Shown here piece after piece: positions 56,998 through 64,000 of a stretch of DNA of 64,000 nucleotides. Both the position numbers and the translations under genes were made by a program. Position 1 is the stretch's first letter. Every line of letters starts with the position of its first letter. The notes beneath the pieces are model-generated. The model did no database searches. It saw only the letters and a program-made list of their open reading frames with translations, and had not been told where the DNA came from. The stretch is taken from assembly GCF_001509835.1 (NCBI RefSeq), contig NZ_JXTJ01000006.1, positions 186,001 to 250,000 of the forward strand, written 5' to 3'. The DNA is from Allobosea sp. WAO (lineage in GTDB: Bacteria > Pseudomonadota > Alphaproteobacteria > Rhizobiales > Beijerinckiaceae).

Positions 56998-58380
56998 CTA
57001 GCCGCAACACGGACAGCCCGGGCCGAATACCGCGCGGCTGCCGAGGGCGGCCAGCTTTCCGCGCCAGCCCGGGACCTTCTCCCTGATCCGAGCCATCGTC
57101 CGCTCGCGGTCGAGGCGGGTCGGGCGGCCATCCTCGACGACTACTGTCCCGTCGACGATGCTGGTCACCACATCGCTCGCCCGGGCGTAATAGACCAGCG
57201 CCGCGTAGTCGCCATAGTAGGGCTGGAGGTGCGGGCGGTCGATGTCGACCATGATCAGGTCGGCCTTCTTGCCCGGCTCGAGCGAGCCGATCTCGTCCTG
57301 AAGGCCCATGACGCGGGCGGCGCCGATGGTCTGCAGCTCCAGCGCCTGCGCGCAGGTGAGGGCGGTCGGGCTGCCGAGGCGCAGGCGCATGGCGTTGAGG
57401 GCGTTGCGCATGCCCTCGAACGGGTCGTTCAGCATCCAGTCGGTGGCGAAGCCGGTCGGAATGCCGCGCGCCATGATATCCTCCAGCGGCGGATGGCGGC
57501 CGCGGCGCGGGTAGATGGTCGGGCAATGGGCGTAGGCCGCGCCGCTTTCCTGGACGGCGTCGAGATCGCCCGGCCCGGCGAAGACGAGATGGGCCAGCAC
57601 GACATCCGGGCCGAGCATGCCGACGTCGCGCAGGAATTCGACCGGACCGCAGCCATAGGCCGCCTTGATCTGCTCGGCCTCGCCTGCGCTCTGGGCGGCG
57701 TGGATATGCATGCCGATGCCGAGCCGGCTCGCCTCCGCGCGGGCGGCCTTCAGCAGTTCGGGCGAGCAGGTGTCGGTGGCATGCGTGCCGATGCGCGCGG
57801 TGATGCGACCATTGGCGGCGCCGTGCCAGCGCTCGGCGAAGGCGATCCCGTCGCGCAGGCGCTCCTCGCCGATCGCGGCGTGATGCGTGTAGTCGCCGCG
57901 CCAGAGTTCATGCAGGCGGACGTCGAAGACCTTGTGGGCGATCTGGGCACGCAGGCCGCAAGCCTCGATCGTCTCGGCGAGCCGGTGCGGCGCGTACCAG
58001 ATATCGTTGATGGTGGTGATGCCGGACTGGAGCATGTCGGCGCAACCGGCCTGCGCCAACAGCGCCCACTCCTCCTCCGTGATGTCCTTCTCCATCCGGA
58101 AGGCGACCTCGAGCAGTGCCGCCTTGGCGGCGTGGTCGTCGGTCTGGCTGCGGAAGACCAGTGAGGCCGCGTGCGAATGGCAGTTGACGAAGCCGGGCAG
58201 GACGGCCCGGCCGGCGCCGCCAATCGTGCGGGCCGGCGCCCAATGCCCCTCGGGCTGGCGCGGGCCGGCATGGAGGATGCGCCCGCCGGCGATCGCGACT
58301 TCGCCGTCGGGGATCACAGGCATGCCGGGGCTGACCGGATAGAGGAACTCGGCGCGCACCAGGAGGTCGATCTCGATCAT
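56998..58380 (-). CDS. Amidohydrolase (TrzA/AtzA and SAH/MTA deaminase-like)
   Basis: The 460-residue metal-dependent hydrolase has the TIM-barrel amidohydrolase motifs: [13 protein letters not shown] (HxH ligands, about residue 62), [43 protein letters not shown] (TD ligand) and the C-terminal [23 protein letters not shown]. Substrate may be a purine, triazine or thioether nucleoside. The C-terminus ends GPGCPCCG. It begins 143 bases from the divergent zigA. Confidence 0.88.
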   Translation of the reverse strand: MIEIDLLVRAEFLYPVSPGMPVIPDGEVAIAGGRILHAGPRQPEGHWAPARTIGGAGRAVLPGFVNCHSHAASLVFRSQTDDHAAKAALLEVAFRMEKDITEEEWALLAQAGCADMLQSGITTINDIWYAPHRLAETIEACGLRAQIAHKVFDVRLHELWRGDYTHHAAIGEERLRDGIAFAERWHGAANGRITARIGTHATDTCSPELLKAARAEASRLGIGMHIHAAQSAGEAEQIKAAYGCGPVEFLRDVGMLGPDVVLAHLVFAGPGDLDAVQESGAAYAHCPTIYPRRGRHPPLEDIMARGIPTGFATDWMLNDPFEGMRNALNAMRLRLGSPTALTCAQALELQTIGAARVMGLQDEIGSLEPGKKADLIMVDIDRPHLQPYYGDYAALVYYARASDVVTSIVDGTVVVEDGRPTRLDRERTMARIREKVPGWRGKLAALGSRAVFGPGCPCCG

Positions 58381-58489
58381 GGCGCAGGCTTCTCCGTCGG
58401 CAGGGAGGAGCGAGCTTAGGGCGCATGCTGTGGAAGGCCAGCGACGCGCCTGCACGGCAGCCTTGCGTCCACAATCCACTCTCGTTATG

Positions 58490-58511
58490 AAATGTTACAA
58501 CGTAACAAAAT
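58490..58511 (+). promoter_or_regulatory. Zur box upstream of the zinc metallochaperone genes
   Basis: AAATGTTACAACGTAACAAAAT contains the inverted repeat TGTTAC-AAC-GTAACA (58493-58498, 58502-58507), close to the proteobacterial Zur consensus (ATGTTATAN-TATAACAT type). It sits directly before the start of zigA, so zinc-loaded Zur would block transcription. Confidence 0.75.
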
Positions 58512-58523
58512 ATGAGATCCGAG

Positions 58524-59738
58524 ATGGACTCCCGCCTTCCCGTCACCGTGCTGTCCGGCTTTCTCGGCGCCGGCAAGACGACGCTGCTGAACCACGTCCT
58601 CAACAACCGCGAAGGCCGCAAGGTCGCGGTCATCGTCAACGACATGAGCGAGGTGAACATCGACGCCGACCTCGTGCGATCAGGCGGCGGCGACCTTTCG
58701 CGCACCGACGAGAAGCTGATCGAGATGAGCAATGGCTGCATCTGCTGCACCTTGCGCGACGATCTCCTGGCCGAGGTCGGCCGGCTCGCCCGCGACGGGC
58801 GCTTCGACTACCTCTTGATCGAGGGGACCGGCATCGCCGAGCCGCTGCCGATTGCCGCGACCTTCGAATTCCGCGACGAGGAGGGCTTCTCGCTCTCCGA
58901 TCTCGCCCGGCTCGACACCATGGTGACGGTGGTCGATGCGGTGAACCTGCTGAAGGACTACGGCTCGCGCGATTTCCTGCGCGAGCGCGGTGAGACCGCC
59001 GGCGAGGGCGACGAGCGCACTTTGGTCGATCTCCTGGTCGAGCAGATCGAGTTCGCCGATGTCGTCGTGCTCAACAAGGTCGCCGATGCCGGGCCGGAGG
59101 CGGTGGCGCAAGCGAAATTGGTCATCCGGGCGCTCAACCCGGATGCTAGGCTGATCGAAGCCGACTTCGGCCGGGTACCGCTCGACCAGATTCTCGACAC
59201 CGGCCTGTTCGACCATGAGAAGGCGCAGGAGCACCCGCTCTGGCACAAGGAGCTCTACGGCTTCAAAGACCATGTGCCGGAGACCGAGGAATACGGCATC
59301 GCTTCCTTCGTCTACCGGGCGCGCCGGCCCTTCCATCCCGAGAAGTTCAACGCCTTCCTCGCCAAGAGGTGGCCAGGGCTGATCCGGGCCAAGGGCCATT
59401 TCTGGCTGGCGACCCGGCCCGAATGGGTCGGCGAGATGTCGCTCGCCGGGGCAATCTGCCGGACCGAGGCGATGGGCTTCTGGTGGGCCGCCGTGCCGCG
59501 CCCGCGCTGGCCCGATCATCCGGAGTGGAAGGCGATCCTGAGCCGGCACTGGCATTCGGTCTGGGGTGACCGCCGGCAGGAGCTTGTCTTCATCGGTACG
59601 GGGCTGGACGAGCGGGCGATCCGCGCTGCGCTTGATGCCTGCCTCGTCGGCGAGACGCCGACCATCGCCTTCAAGCCCGAGCGCTATCGCGACCTGCCCG
59701 ACCCGTTCCCGGCCTGGCGCAGGGCCGAGGCCGCCTGA
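58524..59738 (+). CDS. zigA: Zinc metallochaperone GTPase ZigA (COG0523/CobW family)
   Basis: The 404-residue G3E GTPase has the P-loop GFLGAGKTT (12-20), the COG0523 metal motif CICC (72-75) in [19 protein letters not shown]-type [11 protein letters not shown], and NKVAD. A C-terminal CobW_C domain follows. Zur-controlled members deliver zinc to enzymes under scarcity. ATG 58524 is favoured over 58512, which would sit next to the Zur box; the start is therefore uncertain by 4 codons. AztD-like follows after 59 bases. Confidence 0.92.
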   Translation: MDSRLPVTVLSGFLGAGKTTLLNHVLNNREGRKVAVIVNDMSEVNIDADLVRSGGGDLSRTDEKLIEMSNGCICCTLRDDLLAEVGRLARDGRFDYLLIEGTGIAEPLPIAATFEFRDEEGFSLSDLARLDTMVTVVDAVNLLKDYGSRDFLRERGETAGEGDERTLVDLLVEQIEFADVVVLNKVADAGPEAVAQAKLVIRALNPDARLIEADFGRVPLDQILDTGLFDHEKAQEHPLWHKELYGFKDHVPETEEYGIASFVYRARRPFHPEKFNAFLAKRWPGLIRAKGHFWLATRPEWVGEMSLAGAICRTEAMGFWWAAVPRPRWPDHPEWKAILSRHWHSVWGDRRQELVFIGTGLDERAIRAALDACLVGETPTIAFKPERYRDLPDPFPAWRRAEAA

Positions 59739-59797
59739 CCTCCGATTTCCCTGTTTCCGGCCGCAGCATGCGGTCCTCTTCCCGTGGAGAAATTTCG

Positions 59798-61099
59798 ATG
59801 CTTTTACCCGCCCTGAGAGCGGCCCTGCTTCTGTCGGCCGCCTGCGCGAGCCAGTCCGCCCTCGCGCATGACCATGCGGTCTTGCGTGGCCGCCTGATCT
59901 TCGCCGACCACGAGAAGCCGGTCGTGCGCGTGCTCGATCTCGACAGCGGCGAGGTCACCCACAGCTTCGAGGTACCGAAGGCCAATCCCGGCTTCGCCGG
60001 CATCGAGGGCGGGCGCTTCGTCGCGATCAAGACCGGCGACGAGGCTGGCACCGTCCGCATCCTCGACAGCGGGCTGAGCTATGAGCAGCACGGCGACCAT
60101 GTCGATGTCGAGAAGGGGCCGGTGCGGCTGACCGATCTCGTGCTCGCCGGCGAGCGGCCGGCCCATGTCATTTCCGGCGAGGGCCAGCTCGCGGTGTTCT
60201 TCGACGGCATCCGCCCCTGGGAGGGCAAGAGCACCGCCAAGGCCGTCCTGGTCGCGATCGACGATCTCGCCAAGGCTAAGCCCGCCATCACGGAATGGCC
60301 GAGTCCCGGGCCGCAGCACGGCATCGTCGTGCCGCTCGGCGCGCGGCGCTGGCTGACCTCGGTGCCCAACCCCGCCTATGTCAAAGGAGACGACCGCAAG
60401 GCGTCGTCGCGGCCGGACGGCTTCGAGATCCAGCAGCAGGATAAGGGCGCCTGGCGCCGGCTTGCCTCCTTCAACGATCCAGCCAAGCCCGACGTCTCCT
60501 GCAAGCTCTATCACGGCCATGCCGCGGCCGGCGGGCGCCATGTCTTCGGCTGCGCCGAGGGCGAGGGCGGCGGCATGCTGGTGCTGTCGCAGGACAAGGG
60601 CCGCCTCAGCGCGCGCAAGCTCGCCTATCCCGATGAGCGCCGGATCAGTGCGATCAAGGCGCGAGCGGGCGTGAAGTTCATGGTCGCCAATTATGGCAAG
60701 GCCTCGCCCTATGACGCGCTGCTGCGGGTCGATCCTGCCGCGCAGGCGCTTTCGGCTGGCGATGTCCTGCCGGTGCCGGGCGGCCAACCCGCCTGCCAAT
60801 TCGAGCTTTCCGGCAACGGCAAACGCCTCGCCAACCTGACGCCGGACGGCAAGCTGCGGATTTACGAGATCGCGCCGGCCTGGAAGGAACTCGCCAGCTT
60901 CGAGGCGGTGCCGGCCTTCGACTGCCAATATGGCGCGCGGACGCCGACGCCGTCGCTGGCGGTGATCGGCGGCAATGCCTTCGTCAGCGATCCCCTGAAC
61001 GGTCGCATTCGCGAATACAGCCTGGATTCGCTGAAGCAGGGGCTCGACCTGCCGGTCGAGGGCAAGCCGGCCAATCTCGCCGGCAGCGATGCGGGCTAA
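59798..61099 (+). CDS. aztD: AztD-like periplasmic zinc-binding metallochaperone
   Basis: The 433-residue exported protein (signal 1-23) begins after cleavage with HDH (24-26), then a seven- or eight-bladed beta-propeller (GRLIFADHEKPVVRVLDLDSGEV, KTGDEAGTVRILDSG, EQHGDHVDV, HGHAAAGGRHVFGCAEGEGGGM, DCQYGARTPTPSLAVIGGNAFVSDP). Histidines near the N-terminus and in HGDHVD/YHGHA are placed like those that bind zinc in AztD, which hands zinc to the AztC receptor. The aztABC genes are not adjacent. It follows zigA and presumably shares its Zur control. Confidence 0.8.
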   Translation: MLLPALRAALLLSAACASQSALAHDHAVLRGRLIFADHEKPVVRVLDLDSGEVTHSFEVPKANPGFAGIEGGRFVAIKTGDEAGTVRILDSGLSYEQHGDHVDVEKGPVRLTDLVLAGERPAHVISGEGQLAVFFDGIRPWEGKSTAKAVLVAIDDLAKAKPAITEWPSPGPQHGIVVPLGARRWLTSVPNPAYVKGDDRKASSRPDGFEIQQQDKGAWRRLASFNDPAKPDVSCKLYHGHAAAGGRHVFGCAEGEGGGMLVLSQDKGRLSARKLAYPDERRISAIKARAGVKFMVANYGKASPYDALLRVDPAAQALSAGDVLPVPGGQPACQFELSGNGKRLANLTPDGKLRIYEIAPAWKELASFEAVPAFDCQYGARTPTPSLAVIGGNAFVSDPLNGRIREYSLDSLKQGLDLPVEGKPANLAGSDAG

Positions 61100-61125
61100 G
61101 TTTCGTCCTGCATCCTCAAGCACCT

Positions 61126-61223
61126 ATCGTCCCGGGCGACCGAAGGGAGGCCCGGGATCCAGGCCGGAACGGTTCAGGCATGGATCCCGGATCGGCGCCG
61201 CTCACGCGGCTTGTCCGGGATGA
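61126..61223. repeat. Dispersed palindromic element (class D)
   Basis: The stretch holds GTCCCGGGCGACC near 61129, GGCCCGGGATCC near 61149, ATGGATCCCGGATC near 61180 and TTGTCCGGGATGAC ending at 61223, so the halves can pair as nested hairpins. The GTCATCCCGGAC core also occurs at 42078. It lies in the gap between aztD and gtrA. Confidence 0.6.
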
Positions 61224-61286
61224 CACGATGAGGGAACCGCGGGCCCTGTAGGCTTCCGTTCAGCATCCGGGGTATAGGCATCCCGG

Positions 61287-61691
61287 ATGCTGTACCGTCT
61301 TCCCCGCCGCAGCCGCCAGGTCATCGCCTATGCCTTTTCGGGCGTGATGGCGGCGGTCGCGCATTACGGGTTGCTGATCGGCCTGGTCGAGCTCGGCGGG
61401 GCCGATCCCGTACTGGCGTCGCTCGCCGGTTTCGTGCTCGGCGGCGTCGTATCCTATGTGCTGAACCGCTGGCTGACCTTCGAGGCGACGCGGACCCATG
61501 GCGAGGCGAGCTGGCGCTTCGGCCTGATCGCCTTCGGTGGCTTCCTGCTCACCGGCGTGCTGATGCACCTCTTCGTCAAGGTAGCCGGTCTGCCCTATCT
61601 GCCGATGCAGGTGGTGACGACGCTGATTGTGATGATCTTCACCTTCGCCGGGCACAAATTCTTCTCCTTCGCTGATCGCGAAGGGGCGTGA
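61287..61691 (+). CDS. GtrA family protein (four-helix membrane protein)
   Basis: The 134-residue protein has the GtrA layout: RQVIAYAFSGVMAAVAHYGLLIGLVE, ASLAGFVLGGVVSYVLNRWLTF and the C-terminal FTFAGHKFFSF. GtrA proteins help move lipid-linked sugars in cell-surface polysaccharide synthesis. The stop touches the stop of the convergent methyltransferase without any gap, forming TGATCA. Confidence 0.92.
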   Translation: MLYRLPRRSRQVIAYAFSGVMAAVAHYGLLIGLVELGGADPVLASLAGFVLGGVVSYVLNRWLTFEATRTHGEASWRFGLIAFGGFLLTGVLMHLFVKVAGLPYLPMQVVTTLIVMIFTFAGHKFFSFADREGA

Positions 61692-62423
61692 TCAGGCACT
61701 CGCGCTTGCTTGAGGCGCAATCTCCGGGACCGTGAGCGCCTTCCTGGCCGAGAAGGCCATGCGGTGCGGGTTATGGCCAAAATTCGCGCGGCGTGTGGCG
61801 CCTTCGAAACCGGCCGCTTCGACCAAGGCGGTGATGCCGACGGCGCTGTAGGTCGAGAGGCCATACTGTGCCCGCAGCTTGCGGTAGTCCGAGAATACGG
61901 TACGGACGAGGCCCCCGAGCGCGGCGATGAAGAAGCCGCCGCGCCAGGCGAAGCCGAGCAGTTCGGTCGCGTCGGTCAAGGCTGAGAGGTCGGGCGGGAT
62001 GACGTCGGCGATGATGAGCTCGCCGCCGGGCTTGAGCTTGGCGAGCCAGGTGGCGAGTGCCCGCTTCAGTTCGTCTTCGCTGAGATACTGGATCAGCGAA
62101 TTGGCGACGACGAGGTCGAGCGAGCCATCGGGCAGCGCTTCGACCTCCTCCGGCGAGACCACCGAGAGGTTGGCAAGACGGCTGAAGCGGGCCCTCAGCT
62201 TGTCGCGAACGCTCGGCGCCGCTTCGCACAGGATCAGCTTGCCGCTGGCGGCCGCGACGAGGTCGGCCGAGAGCGCCTCGCCGCAGCCGACATCGAGCAC
62301 GGCAGCATCCTTGCCCGGCACGGCGGCGACGATGTCGAGCGCGATGCGCCGGTAGTGCAATGCCTTGTGGCGCCCCGAGACGTAGATCGCGTGCTCGCCA
62401 TTCCAGAAGTCGCGCCAGGACAT
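61692..62423 (-). CDS. Class I SAM-dependent methyltransferase
   Basis: The 243-residue protein has DAAVLDVGCGEALSADLVAA (motif I, about 44-63), ILCEAAPSVRDKL, the DLVVANSLIQYLSEDEL block and GGELIIADVIPP. An N-terminal FWNGEHAIYVSGRHKALHYRRIALD precedes the core. It resembles small lipid or sterol-type methyltransferases. ATG 62423 follows AAGGCCCG; an earlier in-frame start adds only 7 residues. The acceptor is not known. Confidence 0.85.
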   Translation of the reverse strand: MSWRDFWNGEHAIYVSGRHKALHYRRIALDIVAAVPGKDAAVLDVGCGEALSADLVAAASGKLILCEAAPSVRDKLRARFSRLANLSVVSPEEVEALPDGSLDLVVANSLIQYLSEDELKRALATWLAKLKPGGELIIADVIPPDLSALTDATELLGFAWRGGFFIAALGGLVRTVFSDYRKLRAQYGLSTYSAVGITALVEAAGFEGATRRANFGHNPHRMAFSARKALTVPEIAPQASASA

Positions 62424-62635
62424 CGGGCCTTTTCCGTTTCGCACCGGCGCTGGTGGGCGCCTTCCCGGCTAGCCCTAGCCTGTTTCGGGGGAGTGCGGAA
62501 CCGGGGCAACTCGGGTTTCGCCGGCGCGGAAAAGCGATGCGCCCGACCGAAATGGCCGCAGGCGCGGCCAAACGGTTTGCGCTCCGGCCGGCGAGACCCT
62601 AGCCTTTCCGGAGCCGTTCATGCGCCGGGGGGACC

Positions 62636-63892
62636 ATGCTGCTGCTGCCTAAGCTTCTGAAGCGCTTCGTCCGCCAGGGCCGCCTCACCGTCATCACTCC
62701 CGACAATAAGCGCCATGTCTTCGGCCCTGGTCCGGGGCCGATCAGCTTCGCCGGCCAGAACAAGATAGCGCCCGACGTCACCGTGCGCTTCTTAGACGAC
62801 AGGATCGAGCGCGAGATCTTCCTCAATCCCGAGCTAGCCCTGGCCGAAGGCTATATGGACGGGCGCGTCAATTTCGAGGACGGCTCCACGATCCATGACC
62901 TGCTCTCGCTGTTCTGGCTGCAGCGCAAGGAGCTGCGCAAGCACCCGCTGCAGCAGGCGATTCGCAAGGTGCGGTTCAAGATCAGGCGCTTCCGGATGCA
63001 CAATCCGCGCGGCGTCGCCGGCAAGAAGGTGAAGCATCACTACGACATCCCGACCGATTTCTACCGGCTCTGGCTCGACGAGACGATGACCTATTCCTGT
63101 GCCTACTGGCACAGCCCCGAGGTCGGACTCGAGGCGGCGCAGAAGGCGAAGCTGCGCCATCTCGCCGCCAAGCTCAGGATCGAGCCGGGCATGCGGGTGC
63201 TCGATATCGGCTCGGGCTGGGGCGAACTTGCGATCTATCTCGCCAAGGCCTGCGGGGCGAAGGTCACCGGCCTCAACGTCTCGCCGGACCAGATGGCGGC
63301 AGCACAGAAGCGCGCCGAGGCGGCTGGCGTCGGCGATGCTGTCAGCTTCATCAACAAGGACTATCGCGAGCTGACCGGGACCTTCGACCGCGTCGTCTCT
63401 GTCGGCATGATGGAGCATGTCGGCGTCGCGCATTACCTCGAATATTTCGAGAAGATCCGCGACCTGCTCACGCCGGACGGGATCGCGCTCGTCCACTGCA
63501 TCGGCCGGGTCGGGCCGCCCGGCTTCACCGGCCCGTTCTTCGACAAATACATCTTCCCCGGCGGCTATGCTCCGGCGCTGTCGGAGGTTTTCGCCGCGGT
63601 CGAGCAGACGGGCCTGTGGCATTCCGACTGCGAATTCTGGCGTCGGCATTACCACTGGACGCTGGAAGCCTGGCGCGAGCGCTTCATGGCGCATCGCGAC
63701 GAGGTCGTCGTCATGCTGGGCGAGCGCTTCGCGCGGATGTGGGAGTTTTACCTGTCGGCCTGCTCGATCTCCTTCGATATCGGCGGCGACATGGTCTTCC
63801 AGCTCCTGCTCGGCCAGCACAAGAGCGCCGTGCCGGTGATCCGCGACTACGTCACCGAGGCGGAGCAGGAACTGGAGAGGCGCGGCTTCTGA
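62636..63892 (+). CDS. cfa: Cyclopropane-fatty-acyl-phospholipid synthase
   Basis: The 418-residue enzyme methylenates unsaturated acyl chains of membrane phospholipids using SAM. Family motifs include NPELALAEGYMDGRVNFEDGS, KHHYDIPTDFYRLWLDETMTYSCAYW, VLDIGSGWGELAIYLA, SVGMMEHVG and LVHCIGRVGPP; the catalytic cysteine/histidine region is intact. The start ATG 62636 follows GGGGGACC. A shorter relative is common in the order, but the length here is normal. Confidence 0.95.
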   Translation: MLLLPKLLKRFVRQGRLTVITPDNKRHVFGPGPGPISFAGQNKIAPDVTVRFLDDRIEREIFLNPELALAEGYMDGRVNFEDGSTIHDLLSLFWLQRKELRKHPLQQAIRKVRFKIRRFRMHNPRGVAGKKVKHHYDIPTDFYRLWLDETMTYSCAYWHSPEVGLEAAQKAKLRHLAAKLRIEPGMRVLDIGSGWGELAIYLAKACGAKVTGLNVSPDQMAAAQKRAEAAGVGDAVSFINKDYRELTGTFDRVVSVGMMEHVGVAHYLEYFEKIRDLLTPDGIALVHCIGRVGPPGFTGPFFDKYIFPGGYAPALSEVFAAVEQTGLWHSDCEFWRRHYHWTLEAWRERFMAHRDEVVVMLGERFARMWEFYLSACSISFDIGGDMVFQLLLGQHKSAVPVIRDYVTEAEQELERRGF

Positions 63893-64000
63893 AGGCATAC
63901 CGTCGCTGCCGGGACGCGGCTGGCGAAGCACGTCCAGCATCTTCGAGCGCTGCGGATAGATGATCGGAGAGGTACGCCAGAATATCAGCCGGCGCCTCTG
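63893..64000. other. Right-edge stretch without a supportable gene
   Basis: The 108 bases after cfa show no complete frame. A minus-strand frame entering from the right is open across the stretch, but it simply continues antisense into cfa, so I do not call it. Confidence 0.5.

Overview
The window is GC-rich chromosomal DNA from an alphaproteobacterium, most likely order Hyphomicrobiales (Rhizobiales) and possibly a Bosea-like genus. This rests on strong GC bias at third codon positions, gene neighbourhoods such as carB-greA / trxB-LysR / Lrp and dapF-mtaB, and the many dispersed intergenic palindromes typical of the group; the genus is an inference. I see no rRNA or tRNA gene, no CRISPR array, no transposase and no prophage.

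Layout. 1-16.1 kb: an MBOAT-like membrane protein running off the left edge, rplS, a TSUP permease, an SDR, an EF-G-like GTPase, an acyl-CoA ligase, the dapF-mtaB pair, several exported or lipoprotein genes (GyrI-like, MBL fold, MVL-like lectin, CAP domain), a methyltransferase and a LysE exporter. 16.2-21.5 kb: the ffh-rpsP-rimM-HAD-catB-trmD run, with a mobile-looking palindrome on each side of rpsP and with rplS displaced to 1.4 kb. 21.5-33.6 kb: ACT and rhodanese proteins, a candidate small RNA, sugar-type acetyltransferase, aspartate aminotransferase, crotonase, a Bug solute receptor, a SAF oxidoreductase, PAP2 phosphatase, PQQ-type sugar dehydrogenase and small transporters. 33.7-42.7 kb: lytic transglycosylase, thiBPQ under a TPP riboswitch, leuB, a LivK-type receptor, msrP and ogt. 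42.8-52.4 kb: a second candidate small RNA, LysR-trxB, ELM1-like, Lrp, three tandem paralogous exported proteins, greA and carB. 52.4-64 kb: nhaA behind a structured leader with an apparent transcription terminator (candidate Li-I/nhaA-I riboswitch), a methyltransferase, a divergent MFS/ArsR pair with twin operators, an amidohydrolase, a Zur-box-controlled zinc metallochaperone pair (COG0523 GTPase and AztD-like), GtrA, a methyltransferase and cyclopropane-fatty-acid synthase.

Most genes are housekeeping or ordinary accessory functions. The most interesting content is regulatory. There are two minus-strand candidate sRNAs, each with a promoter, CCTCCC-type anti-Shine-Dalgarno loops and an intrinsic terminator, one of them opening with a leaderless 34-codon frame. 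There is also the nhaA leader, whose aptamer closing stem overlaps its terminator, a Zur box, twin TTCAA-N6-TTGAA operators and an ATC-N9-GAT LysR-type palindrome. The three tandem paralogous exported proteins of unknown function are the best candidate for an undescribed protein family.
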